A DNA stretch of 64,000 bases from Nevskia ramosa DSM 11499 (GTDB lineage Bacteria; Pseudomonadota; Gammaproteobacteria; Nevskiales; Nevskiaceae): the NCBI RefSeq assembly GCF_000420645.1, contig NZ_ATVI01000010.1, positions 124,001-188,000 of the forward strand, in the 5' to 3' direction. A program made the position numbers and the translations under genes. This document shows, in pieces, positions 36,561 through 44,873 of the stretch (the stretch's first letter is position 1; each line of letters starts with the position of its first letter). The notes beneath the pieces were generated by a model. It was not told the origin of the DNA and made no database searches. It saw only the letters and a program-made list of their open reading frames with translations.

Positions 36561-37133
36561 ATGACATCGGACCTATCGGGTATAGCCCGTGCTGAGTTCT
36601 TTGGCGGCAACGTGGTTCATAACGGCGCACAGGGCGCTCGTGCGGAGTTGTCACGGATGCGAGACCGTTTTCTGGGAGGCCTGTATCGCCTGATGGACAG
36701 CCCCTTGGGTGCAGTCCTCGGTGCGATGGTCTACGGCCTTTGGGCCTTTTTCGTGAATCGCCATGTCGGCTTGCCGCACGCGGCGCTGATCGGCCTCACG
36801 CACTGGATGATGAGCGTGATCATCACCATGAGCTGCGTGGTGCTGATGCGGACGCTGTTCTGGCTGCCCAGCACGCCGAAGCGCGGAGCGTGTCTGTCGA
36901 TCACCGGCAGCCTGACCTTGACCTATACCCTGTTGATCAGCGTGCATCTGTTCATTGGCACGCCGAGTATTTTGCTGACACTGGCGCCGGGTTTGGCACC
37001 GACGATCGGATTCGCCGTTACCTATTCCATGCTGATGTACCGCGAGAATGCCGATATCGCCTGGACGCTGGCGCTGAAGCGCTGCGAGCCGACAGCTCTG
37101 GCGCCGCTCGGAGGTCCGCATGCACGCGCGTGA
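36561..37133 (+). CDS. Uncharacterised four-helix membrane protein
   Basis: A 190-residue protein with four hydrophobic segments: LGAVLGAMVYGLWAFFV, HWMMSVIITMSCVVLM, GSLTLTYTLLISVHLFI and ILLTLAPGLAPTIGFAV. The start at 36561 is preferred (AGGA 8 bases upstream); the frame is open to 36432. No family recognised. It overlaps the DinB-like gene by 14 bases, first of three overlapping genes. Confidence 0.65.
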   Translation: MTSDLSGIARAEFFGGNVVHNGAQGARAELSRMRDRFLGGLYRLMDSPLGAVLGAMVYGLWAFFVNRHVGLPHAALIGLTHWMMSVIITMSCVVLMRTLFWLPSTPKRGACLSITGSLTLTYTLLISVHLFIGTPSILLTLAPGLAPTIGFAVTYSMLMYRENADIAWTLALKRCEPTALAPLGGPHARA

Positions 37134-37635
37134 TCCTCTCGGCCGTGCCGTGGTCTATGCCATCGACATGCTTCATCAAGGTGCCGGCATCGCCGAAATC
37201 GCCGAGCGTGCCGGCCTGCGTTTCGAAGAGCAGATCGGCCCGCATCTGCGCCACATCATCGAGCACTACGAAGTGCTGCTTGCCGGCATCGATCAGGGCG
37301 TCGTCGACTACGACAACCGGGACCGGGATCGCAGCGTCGAGCGTGATCCGGCGGTTGCCAAGGCGCGTTGCGAACGGCTTGCCGAAGGCCTCAAGAAAAG
37401 ACTTGATCGCCCCTGGCCGGAAACGATCGCCGTGGCTTTCGATGGCGGCGTGGCGGGCGATGATCGCTTCGTCAGCGGCTCGACGCCCTTGCGGGAACTA
37501 CTGTTCGTCGCTGGCCACGCCGTTCACCACTATGCGCTGCTGCGCCTGGTGCTCAAGCCGCAGGGCCTGACCCTGCCCGAGAGCGTCGGAAAGGCGGCGG
37601 CGACGATCCGCTACGAGCGCGAGCACAAGGCTTGA
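37120..37635 (+). CDS. DinB-superfamily protein
   Basis: A 171-residue four-helix bundle. The metal-binding histidine pattern of the DinB/YfiT superfamily is visible: a His in HLRHIIEHYEVLLAG and the HAVHHYALLR pair near residues 133-137. Members include thiol-dependent transferases and many unknowns; E. coli DinB polymerase is unrelated. It overlaps the membrane-protein gene upstream and the ATP-grasp gene downstream (TTGA), so the three are translationally coupled. Confidence 0.8.
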   Translation: MHARDPLGRAVVYAIDMLHQGAGIAEIAERAGLRFEEQIGPHLRHIIEHYEVLLAGIDQGVVDYDNRDRDRSVERDPAVAKARCERLAEGLKKRLDRPWPETIAVAFDGGVAGDDRFVSGSTPLRELLFVAGHAVHHYALLRLVLKPQGLTLPESVGKAAATIRYEREHKA

Positions 37636-38747
37636 TCAGCGCAGACAACGGGGCGGAGCAGCAGGCCGCAGCGGCAGGCTTTCAAACGACCCTCCGCGAT
37701 CGCCTCGGCATCAAGCTGTCGCGGCTCGCGCGCTGGGAATTCTGGCCGGCCTGGGCGTTCTATCCGCCGATCGTCGTCTACATCCTGGCCCGCTCGGCGC
37801 GCGCCACGCCGTTCATGGCCGTGACCGCAGCAAATCCCTGCCTGAAAGCCAGCGGCATCATCGGCGAGACCAAGCAGGACGCGCTGCGACCACTGCAGGC
37901 CAACGCGCCGGACTACGTTGCCGAGTTCATGATGCTGCCGGTCGTTTGGCCGCTGGCCGAACGCGTCGAAGCGCTGAGGCGCTTTGTCGAAACGGGGCCG
38001 GGCTATCCGATCGTGCTGAAGCCGGACATCGGCCAGCGCGGCCGCGGTGTCGCAGTGATTCGCAACGAGGAACAGGCGGCCGACTATCTCGCTGCTGCGT
38101 TCGATGACGTCGTGCTTCAGCGGCACATCAGCGGCGCCGAGTTCGGCGTCTTCGTCTATCGCGATCCGAACACCGCGCGAGTCGAGCTGCTGTCGATCGT
38201 CAACAAGTGCTTTCCGACAGTCACCGGCGATGGCCATCGCTCGCTCGGCGAGCTGATTCTCGATGACCCGCGCGCGCGGCTGATCGCGCCCGGATTGTTC
38301 GAGCGTTTTGCCACGAGGCTCGATGAAATTCCGGCGGCTGATGTTGTCGTGCCGCTGGTCGAAATAGGCGCCCATTGCCGCGGCTCGCTGTTTCTCGACG
38401 GCCAGCAGTTCAAGAGCGAGCCGCTGCGGCTGGCGATGACGGCGATCGTCGATGCCGTGCCCGGCTATCACTTCGGCCGCATCGATCTGCGCTGCCCCGA
38501 TGACGAAGCGCTGCGCAATGGGCGCGGCATCAAGGTGATGGAGCTGAACGGCGTCACCGCCGAATCGGCCCACATCTACCATCCGGGCACGCCGCTGCTG
38601 GAAGGCTGGAAAGCGATGATTGCGCAGTGGAAGCTGGCGATCGAAATCGGTGAAGCCAATGCCGCGGCGGGCGCACCGACGATCAGCTTCATCGAGTTGC
38701 TGAAACTGTGGCGCACCGACATGAAGCGCGGCGAACGCTGGTTTTGA
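37632..38747 (+). CDS. ATP-grasp family ligase-like protein
   Basis: A 371-residue protein with ATP-grasp features: GYPIVLKPDIGQRGRGVAVI (phosphate-binding loop), VVLQRHISGAEFGVFVYR, and a C-terminal Mg site in HFGRIDLRC...KVMELNGVTAES. An N-terminal hydrophobic stretch (WPAWAFYPPIVVYILA) suggests membrane contact. This resembles the D-alanine:D-alanine ligase-like/carboxylate-amine ligase group, but the substrates are not clear. The TTG start overlaps the DinB-like stop; no other close start has better signals. Confidence 0.82.
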   Translation: MISADNGAEQQAAAAGFQTTLRDRLGIKLSRLARWEFWPAWAFYPPIVVYILARSARATPFMAVTAANPCLKASGIIGETKQDALRPLQANAPDYVAEFMMLPVVWPLAERVEALRRFVETGPGYPIVLKPDIGQRGRGVAVIRNEEQAADYLAAAFDDVVLQRHISGAEFGVFVYRDPNTARVELLSIVNKCFPTVTGDGHRSLGELILDDPRARLIAPGLFERFATRLDEIPAADVVVPLVEIGAHCRGSLFLDGQQFKSEPLRLAMTAIVDAVPGYHFGRIDLRCPDDEALRNGRGIKVMELNGVTAESAHIYHPGTPLLEGWKAMIAQWKLAIEIGEANAAAGAPTISFIELLKLWRTDMKRGERWF

Positions 38748-38775
38748 GCGGCCTCTTCGGCTGACTCAGCCGCGT

Positions 38776-38826
38776 TGAACGATTGGTAGCAAAGCCCGTA
38801 CGCAGACCACTGGCCGAGAGTGTTGT
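38776..38826 (+). promoter_or_regulatory. Conserved upstream block, copy 2 (DoxX-like gene)
   Basis: TGAACGATTGGTAGCAAA and following bases match the block at 35799-35849 at about 36 of 51 positions without gaps. It lies 111 bases before the ATG of the DoxX-like gene; both leaders also end with CAGGAG before the start codon. Confidence 0.6.
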
Positions 38827-38886
38827 CGACGCGCAAGCTGCCTGCATCTGGCCCTTGCGGCCCATCGATGCCACAGGAGCCTGCTC

Positions 38887-39378
38887 ATGGACTTCATCAG
38901 AAAACACGCGATCAAGCTGCCGGCGCTGTTCGTCTGCTTCGTGTTCGTGCAATCGCTGTTCTTCAAATTCACGCGCAACGTCGAAACCATCTACATCTTC
39001 GAAGAAAAGCTCGACCCCTGGGCCGCCAGCCTCGGCTTCCCCGGCCTGTTCGCGCCGGGTGGCTTGTTCAGCGCCTACGTCGTCGGCTCTGCAGAACTGG
39101 TCGCCTCGAGTCTGATCCTGTTCGGCACCTTGACCGCCCGGCCACGCATCCAGGGCCTCGGCGCCTTGATCGGACTTGGCGTGATCAGCGGCGCGATCAT
39201 GTTCCATCTGTTCACGCCGCTCGGCGTGTCAGTGCGCAATGCCGACGGGAGCTTCGACGGCGGCCAGCTGTTCGGGATGGCTTGCCTGGTCTGGCTGTCC
39301 TGCCTGCTGATCGCGTTCGTTCGCCGTAACGAACTGCTCGGGCTGATCGGCATTCGGCGACCGATGATGGTTGTCTGA
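38887..39378 (+). CDS. DoxX-like membrane protein
   Basis: A 163-residue inner-membrane protein with four helices: LPALFVCFVFVQSLFFKF, SAYVVGSAELVASSLILFG, IQGLGALIGLGVISGAIMFHLF and QLFGMACLVWLSCLLIAFV. The KFTRN near the end of helix 1 and the AELVAS in helix 2 are DoxX/DUF4149-like. Function unknown; DoxX proteins are linked to redox stress in some bacteria. It shares its upstream block with the YHS-domain gene. Confidence 0.82.
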   Translation: MDFIRKHAIKLPALFVCFVFVQSLFFKFTRNVETIYIFEEKLDPWAASLGFPGLFAPGGLFSAYVVGSAELVASSLILFGTLTARPRIQGLGALIGLGVISGAIMFHLFTPLGVSVRNADGSFDGGQLFGMACLVWLSCLLIAFVRRNELLGLIGIRRPMMVV

Positions 39379-39682
39379 TTCGACGCCTCCAAGCCGCTTC
39401 CAAAAATGGACGACCGGAGCAAGTCCTGCCGCGTCACAGGCAGATTGTGAGCCAGTTCTCAAAGCGAGCTGCCGCTGTCCTCGCTTAGTCCGCGTCTTGC
39501 GCACATGATCAATGCAGATGTGACATTCGTCTCAGATGTTCGCCGCGAATGCATCACGCAACCTTAGAGGGCTGATCGGGCGCCGGGAAGCGCCGATTTT
39601 CGTCAGTTGCTCACGGTCATTGATCAGTAGTTAAAAAGTCGGACGAGCTCGGGCGCTCGCAAACCGCAAACAGGGTCAGGGG
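39379..39682. other. Intergenic region before the kinase gene
   Basis: A 304-base region without a gene. It holds a terminator-like hairpin (39575-39603, listed separately) and a more AT-rich stretch 39500-39545 (GATGTGACATTCGTCTCAGATG) with no clear promoter. A TTAAAAAG at 39632-39639 may be part of the kinase promoter, but I cannot pair it with a -35. Confidence 0.5.
39575..39603 (+). terminator. Terminator-like hairpin upstream of the kinase gene
   Basis: ATCGG-(G)-CGC / GCG-CCGAT with a CGGGAA loop, one bulged base, followed by TTTTCG. It is about 200 bases after the DoxX-like gene and 80 before the kinase, so it could terminate the former or attenuate the latter. Confidence 0.45.
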
Positions 39683-42322
39683 ATGTCGAAGAAGGCACCA
39701 CCAGAATTCGGCGACGAGTCGGGTCCGTCGCTGCACAGTGCACGCTGGCGTTTCGGCGAGTTCGAACTCGACGAAACCCGGCGTGAACTGCGCTTGCGTG
39801 GCGAGCTGCTGAAGATCGAAGCCAAGCCGCTGAATCTGCTGATGATGCTGCTTCGCCATCCCGGCGAAATGATCACCAAGAATGATCTGATCGATGCGCT
39901 GTGGACCGGCCGCATCGTCACCGAATCCGTGCTCGGCAACTGCGTGGCCAAGCTGCGTCAGGTGCTCGGCGATGATGGCGCGGCATTGATCAAGACGGTG
40001 TTCGGTTTCGGCTATCGCTTCGACGTCGAAGCCCAGCTGCTGTCGGACGACGCCGTCACCATCGCGCCGCCGAAACTCGCGTTCCAGCCCGGCGACTCTC
40101 CGCCGATGCGCCCGAACTGGAAATTGATACGTCGGCTAGGCCGCTCTGGCGATTGCTGGCTGGCCGAGCACACCAAGACCCGCGCCCAGCGGGTGTTCAA
40201 GTTCACCACCGAACTGCACGGCCTGTCGGCCCTGAAGCGGGAAGTCACCGTCTACCGCCTGCTGCATGAAAGCCTTGGCGACAAGGCTTGCTATGTCGAT
40301 CTGCTGGACTGGAATTTCGACGAGCCGCCGTGGTTCGTCGAAGCCGAATACTGCGCCGCCGGCAGCCTGCAGGAATGGTTCACCGCCCGTGGCGGCGTCG
40401 AACGAATTCCGCTGTCGGCGCGCCTGGAACTGATTGCCCAGATCGCCGAAGCGCTGGCCGAGATTCATGCCGTCGGCGTGCTCCACAAGGACCTGAAGCC
40501 GGCCAACGTCTTCGTCGTCCTCGACAACGACGGCCGGCCGACCATCCGCCTCGCCGATTTCGGCAGCAGCCGCCTGTACGATTCCGAATACCTGGCCCGC
40601 CTGCAGATCACCAAGCTCGGCTTCACCCAAGTGCTCGACCCGAACCAGGGCGAAACCAGCGGCACACCGCTCTATCTCGCACCAGAAGTGCTGGCCGGCC
40701 AGCCGGCCACAGTCAAGGCGGACATCTACGCCCTCGGCGTGATGCTCTACCAGTTCGTCACCGGCAACCTGTCCCGCCGGCTCGAAGCCGGCTGGGAAGC
40801 CGCAGTGGACGACGAAATCCTCCGCGAAGACATTAACGCCGCTGCCGATGGCGATCCGCAGCGACGCCTAGCAGATCCACGGGAGCTCGCGCGCAGGTTA
40901 AGGACGATCGAAGCTCGTCGATCGTTTCGCAAAGCGGAACGGTTAGTGGTGGAGCGGAGCGAACGCCTCGCACGAGCCCTGGAGCGGGCAAGAGCCCGGC
41001 GCATCGGTCTGATGCTGGCGGCAGCCACTCTGATCATCGGCATGATCACGACCAGTCTGTTCGCCTGGCGCGCCAACGATGCCCGTCAGCATGCAGAGAA
41101 GGAGGCCGCCAGGGCACGCGCAGTTGGCGAATTCCTGGCCGGAGGTATGTTCGCCCACGTTAACGACGACGTCCGGAAAGTCAGGGATCTTTCAGTAAAA
41201 GAGCTTGTTGATCGCGCCGCGGCACAGATGCCTGAGCAGTTCGAAGATCAGCCTGATGTAAAGACCGATCTTCACTATGCATTGGGGTCTGCATATGACG
41301 CACTCGAATACAACATTGAGGCTGATGCCGAGTTGGCGCGCGCCGAGCAGGGTTATCGCAAACAGTTCGGAGAAGATTCAGAATTACTCGTTCCTGTGTT
41401 AGCCAAGCGTCTGGCGCTCAGCTATGGCTTGGGGCGGCTGAAGAATGATCTTCCGCAATTCGAACGGACGATTGTTACCCTGATATCGAAACATGGTCAG
41501 GATAATGCAGCGCTCCGTGACCTGAGGCTCGAGATAGCACGCGCAAGATTCTTCCTTGGACAGTATGACTTGGCGATCAAACAGGCTCGTGATCTGTTGG
41601 CTCTTTTTGGTTCCAGCGACCAGAAATTCTTCGTCGCCGCCAGCCGGCTGCTCGGCGTAGCGCTGACGGAGTTTGAAGATCTTGATGAGGCAGAGAAGGT
41701 TCTCAGTGCCGCACAGGAAATCAATACATCGATCAAGGGCGAACATACGCGTGCAGATATCGCACTGCTTTGCAATCTTGCCTATGTAGATTTGGCTCGA
41801 GGGCACTACCGGCTGGCCGAATCGCGTTTGAAGAAGGCGCGCGGCATCGCTGACGAGTGGCTGCGGGAGGGATCGGGCTGGGATAACGTTATCAAAGTCG
41901 GTCTGGCTCGGGCGGACTATCTCGCCGGACGCAAGGAACACGGGTTATCTGAACTCAAGTCGGTGCGCGACAGTATTTCGAGTGAGACTGCCGGTTTGTA
42001 CGACCAGTCGGCCTACGTTGCGGTTTATCTAGCGCAGTTGCTCAATGACGAGCGTCGATATGACGAGGCCCTGGATGTAGTCCTTCCGGTGCTCAAATCC
42101 TTTGAGAGTAGTTTCCCGTCCGACAGTCTGCGCGTTGCAAGCGCCCGGCTTTCGTGTATCGAGGCGTTGACTGGAGCAGGACGATACTCGGAGGCTAAGG
42201 CGATGGTTGCAGAAATATCGGTGTCAGCGTTCAAAAATCTTCCAGAACGACATCTGTTGCGTATCAGGCGCGACAGGCTTGAGTTCGAGGCCGATTCTGG
42301 GATCGTCGCGAAGCGAAACTGA
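39683..42322 (+). CDS. Winged-helix DNA-binding / Ser-Thr kinase / TPR membrane protein
   Basis: An 879-residue hybrid regulator. Residues 22-113 are an OmpR/CadC-type winged helix (RWRFGEFELDETRRELRLRG ... KTVFGFGYRF). Residues about 147-400 are a eukaryotic-type protein kinase: Lys 173 in RVFKF, HKD at 268-270 in LHKDLKPANVF, DFG at 292-294, GTPLYLAPE at 327-335 and a DIYALGVMLYQ helix. One membrane helix is at 440-462 (IGLMLAAATLIIGMITTSLFAW). The rest (about 500-860) is TPR-like helical repeats, probably periplasmic. The glycine loop is short (RRLGRSGD), but the catalytic residues are kept, so kinase activity is likely. The start has AGGG at good spacing. A separate OmpR-type partner is not needed; the chain has its own DNA-binding domain. 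GC content falls from about 40.9 kb onward. Confidence 0.9.
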   Translation: MSKKAPPEFGDESGPSLHSARWRFGEFELDETRRELRLRGELLKIEAKPLNLLMMLLRHPGEMITKNDLIDALWTGRIVTESVLGNCVAKLRQVLGDDGAALIKTVFGFGYRFDVEAQLLSDDAVTIAPPKLAFQPGDSPPMRPNWKLIRRLGRSGDCWLAEHTKTRAQRVFKFTTELHGLSALKREVTVYRLLHESLGDKACYVDLLDWNFDEPPWFVEAEYCAAGSLQEWFTARGGVERIPLSARLELIAQIAEALAEIHAVGVLHKDLKPANVFVVLDNDGRPTIRLADFGSSRLYDSEYLARLQITKLGFTQVLDPNQGETSGTPLYLAPEVLAGQPATVKADIYALGVMLYQFVTGNLSRRLEAGWEAAVDDEILREDINAAADGDPQRRLADPRELARRLRTIEARRSFRKAERLVVERSERLARALERARARRIGLMLAAATLIIGMITTSLFAWRANDARQHAEKEAARARAVGEFLAGGMFAHVNDDVRKVRDLSVKELVDRAAAQMPEQFEDQPDVKTDLHYALGSAYDALEYNIEADAELARAEQGYRKQFGEDSELLVPVLAKRLALSYGLGRLKNDLPQFERTIVTLISKHGQDNAALRDLRLEIARARFFLGQYDLAIKQARDLLALFGSSDQKFFVAASRLLGVALTEFEDLDEAEKVLSAAQEINTSIKGEHTRADIALLCNLAYVDLARGHYRLAESRLKKARGIADEWLREGSGWDNVIKVGLARADYLAGRKEHGLSELKSVRDSISSETAGLYDQSAYVAVYLAQLLNDERRYDEALDVVLPVLKSFESSFPSDSLRVASARLSCIEALTGAGRYSEAKAMVAEISVSAFKNLPERHLLRIRRDRLEFEADSGIVAKRN

Positions 42323-42407
42323 AGATTCCATTTATTCCAATTCCAGACTCACTCGTTGTAAAGCCAATATTCCCGTCCTGAAAGACTAATCAAGGAGATT
42401 GATCAGA

Positions 42408-42950
42408 ATGGTGACGAAGACTGTTATCGAAAGTGACGATCTGCCAGAGATATTGCAAGAGGCTGGAGTCCGCCATGCCCTGTCACACACGACGGTGCCC
42501 GACTGCTATCTGGATAGTCTTCTGCAGGTGGTTATCGAACAAGGGGTGTCGGATCCTGACGCGCTGAAGCTGGCCATTCGCTTCTCGATGAATCTCCAAG
42601 AAAATCTGGGTTCGCGAAGTAACTGCCAAGGCCCGGGTTGTCCAGTGCATGGAATTTTGGTGCTGATGCCTGATGAGACCCCATCGAGACAAGTCGATTT
42701 GATCGCCCTGAACGGGACTGTCGAGATTAAGGACGCCCTGTTTATCGCAGACGTCGCCGGGTGCTACCTGCAGGCACTGCGTGGTGCTCTGGTGAGTTCT
42801 GCGCAAGCAAGGAACTATGCCCCGGCATCCGTCGACGCCCTAGTCTTGCTGTTCTCGCTGAATACACAGATTGACGTCGAGGGAGGCGGAAATTGTCAGG
42901 GTCCGGGTTGTCCGAAGCAGCCCAAAGTAGATGCTGGGCCTAGTGGATAG
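42408..42950 (+). CDS. Duplicated three-cysteine NCQGPGCP protein next to the kinase
   Basis: A 180-residue protein of unknown family. It is two diverged copies of one unit: C33-Y-L ... N72-C73-QGPG-C78-P and C119-Y-L ... N162-C163-QGPG-C168-P. Each unit has three cysteines spaced 40-44 and 5 residues apart, and the six cysteines are the only ones. The two octapeptides NCQGPGCP are identical in protein but differ at five synonymous sites, so the motif is under selection rather than recently copied. No signal peptide. The start at 42408 has AAGGAG at 42392-42397. It lies 85 bases after the kinase gene and probably shares its transcript. It could be a kinase substrate, a metal or redox protein, or a peptide precursor; no function is shown. 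Confidence 0.8.
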   Translation: MVTKTVIESDDLPEILQEAGVRHALSHTTVPDCYLDSLLQVVIEQGVSDPDALKLAIRFSMNLQENLGSRSNCQGPGCPVHGILVLMPDETPSRQVDLIALNGTVEIKDALFIADVAGCYLQALRGALVSSAQARNYAPASVDALVLLFSLNTQIDVEGGGNCQGPGCPKQPKVDAGPSG

Positions 42951-43047
42951 CGAGCGGGCGATTTAAAGAGGTGGTCAACGAGGCGATCACGGTAGATCAT
43001 TGGCGGCTTAGCGACGGTCCTGATCGCTTCGTCTCATTCGCCACCTC

Positions 43048-43920
43048 ATGCACTACCGCCACCACTACCACGCCGGCAACTTCGCCGACGTCTTCAAGCA
43101 TGTCCTCGTCACCGGGCTGCTGACTGCGCTCAGCCGCAAGGACAAGCCCTGGGCTTTTGTTGATACCCATGCCGGCGCGGGCGATTACAACCTCGGTGAT
43201 CCGGTTGCGGATCGCACCGGCGAGTGGCGCGATGGCATCGGGCGCTTGGCCGATGTTTCGGTCGATGCGCCTTCGACGCCGCCCGCCGTTGCGGCCTATC
43301 TGCGGCTGGTTCGGGCGGGCAATGCCGATGGCGGTTGCCGCTTCTATCCGGGTTCACCGCCGCTGGCGCAGCAGATGTTGCGGCCGGCGCTCGGTGATCG
43401 GCTGATCCTGTGCGAGAAGATCGAGGAAGTGGCGGACGAACTGCGCCGCACGATGCGCGGTTCGGGGGCGACGATCCATGTTCGCGATGGTTACGAAGCG
43501 CATTCCTTGCTGCCGCCACCGGAGAAGCGCGGGCTGGTGCTGATCGATCCGCCGTTCGAGCGTACCGACGAGTACGAGGCGGTATCCGAGCTGATCCGCA
43601 AGTCGGTGGCGCGTTTCGCCAATGGCATCTACGCGGCCTGGTATCCGATCAAGAACACCCACGTGGCCTCGAGCTTCGTGCGCCGTGTGGCGCGCGAGAC
43701 CGGCAAGCCGACCTTGCAGCTGTCGATCGAGGTCGATACTCCGGCGCGAGAGCCGTCGCCGATCACCGGCGTGGTCAAGCATCCGATGTCGACCTGCGGG
43801 CTGCTGGTGGTCAATCCGCCGTTCGGTTTCGATGCCGAGATGCGCGCGGTGCTGGCCTACCTCACGCCGATCCTGGCGCAGGGTTCGCGGGCGGAGTGGA
43901 CGGTCAGCTTCGTCGACTAA
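43048..43920 (+). CDS. rlmJ: 23S rRNA (adenine2030-N6)-methyltransferase RlmJ
   Basis: A 290-residue methyltransferase. Characteristic N-terminus MHYRHHYHAGNFADVFKH, SAM-binding FVDTHAGAGDY, and the catalytic LIDPPFE motif; the later MSTCGLLVVNPPF segment is family-typical. The ATG at 43048 matches the start in other species. Its last four bases overlap the convergent gene downstream. Unlinked to the kinase locus by function. Confidence 0.96.
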   Translation: MHYRHHYHAGNFADVFKHVLVTGLLTALSRKDKPWAFVDTHAGAGDYNLGDPVADRTGEWRDGIGRLADVSVDAPSTPPAVAAYLRLVRAGNADGGCRFYPGSPPLAQQMLRPALGDRLILCEKIEEVADELRRTMRGSGATIHVRDGYEAHSLLPPPEKRGLVLIDPPFERTDEYEAVSELIRKSVARFANGIYAAWYPIKNTHVASSFVRRVARETGKPTLQLSIEVDTPAREPSPITGVVKHPMSTCGLLVVNPPFGFDAEMRAVLAYLTPILAQGSRAEWTVSFVD

Positions 43921-44840
43921 GCAAGTCCGTTCCAGGGCAGGCGATAGCCGGTTTCGAACAGGCCGTAGCCCAACGTGCCGTCGCTCATCCGGTATTCCAT
44001 CCACTGCTCGCGCAGCACGAAGGTATCGAGCGGGAACAGCCAGCTGAACAGCGGCTTCGCGGTGAATTCGTAGCTGCGGTCGAGTTCGTCGGTGAAGCGC
44101 CAGTGGGCGCTGGTGACGGTGAACGGCTCGGCGCCGAATTCGAGCTGGTCTTCGATGTGCGTCACGCGCAGCCAGCGTTGGCCGTCGTGGAACATGCGCA
44201 TGTAGGCCGAGCCGCCGTGGGTCGAGATGCCGCGGATGCCGGACAGCGCCATGCCGTTGTCGAAGATCGGCCAGGCCAGGCGATAGTGCTGCAGCGCGTC
44301 CCAGTTGCGCGGGCCGGCGGCGATGTCGCGGAAGCCCTGGCCGTTGAGTTCCATGCGCGTGCCGCGATGGATCAGATGGCCGCTGACGGTCGATGTGCCT
44401 TCGAGATGGATATGGGCGATCTCGCGAGCGAACGAGCCTTCCTTGTCCTGGGTCATGGCGATGCAGTCTTCCATCGGCTGCAATTCGTCCCAGACCAGAT
44501 CGAGCGAAAAATCCTGCATCGCGAAGGTGATTCGCGTGCGCTTCAGCGGCACTTCGGCGTGCACGCGCATGCCGGCCAGTTCCAGGCCCTCGAGCGGGCG
44601 CGTGGTCGTGTACGGCAGGTTCAGATTGGTGCGGGTAAAAACCGGCAGGCCGTCCTTGAACGCGATCAGCCAGGTGTTGGCTTCGGGCGCGTTCTCCAGC
44701 AGGCCGATGCGGATCAGCACACCGGTCTTGGTCGCCGGGTCATAGGCGTTGTAGTAGTAGCTCTGGCTCCAACGCGGGTTGCCGTTGCCGGAGATCAGGC
44801 CTTCGTATTGCTCGTAGTTTTGAGACATGTTCTGGGACAT
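43917..44840 (-). CDS. Uncharacterised lipocalin-like (CrtC/DUF7064-7065-type) protein
   Basis: A 307-residue beta-rich protein without signal peptide. Repeated short strands with Trp and aromatic residues (NPRWSQSYYYNAYDP, RITFAMQDFSLDLVWDELQ, AHIHLEGTSTVSGHLIHRG, WDALQHYRLAWPIFD) resemble the AttH/CrtC-like fold found in DUF7064/7065 proteins. The assignment is by pattern only. It is the last gene of the CYP153 operon, 33 bases after the 84-residue gene, and its product may handle a hydrophobic substrate. Confidence 0.65.
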   Translation of the reverse strand: MSQNMSQNYEQYEGLISGNGNPRWSQSYYYNAYDPATKTGVLIRIGLLENAPEANTWLIAFKDGLPVFTRTNLNLPYTTTRPLEGLELAGMRVHAEVPLKRTRITFAMQDFSLDLVWDELQPMEDCIAMTQDKEGSFAREIAHIHLEGTSTVSGHLIHRGTRMELNGQGFRDIAAGPRNWDALQHYRLAWPIFDNGMALSGIRGISTHGGSAYMRMFHDGQRWLRVTHIEDQLEFGAEPFTVTSAHWRFTDELDRSYEFTAKPLFSWLFPLDTFVLREQWMEYRMSDGTLGYGLFETGYRLPWNGLA

Positions 44841-44873
44841 GGATTCGGTTGCAGTGACAAAGGATTGAGAGGA

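Noticed and set aside
42408-42950. RiPP precursor peptide
   Set aside because: No leader-core layout, no modification enzyme or transporter next to it, and the cysteine motifs sit inside two folded-looking units. Not excluded, but unsupported.
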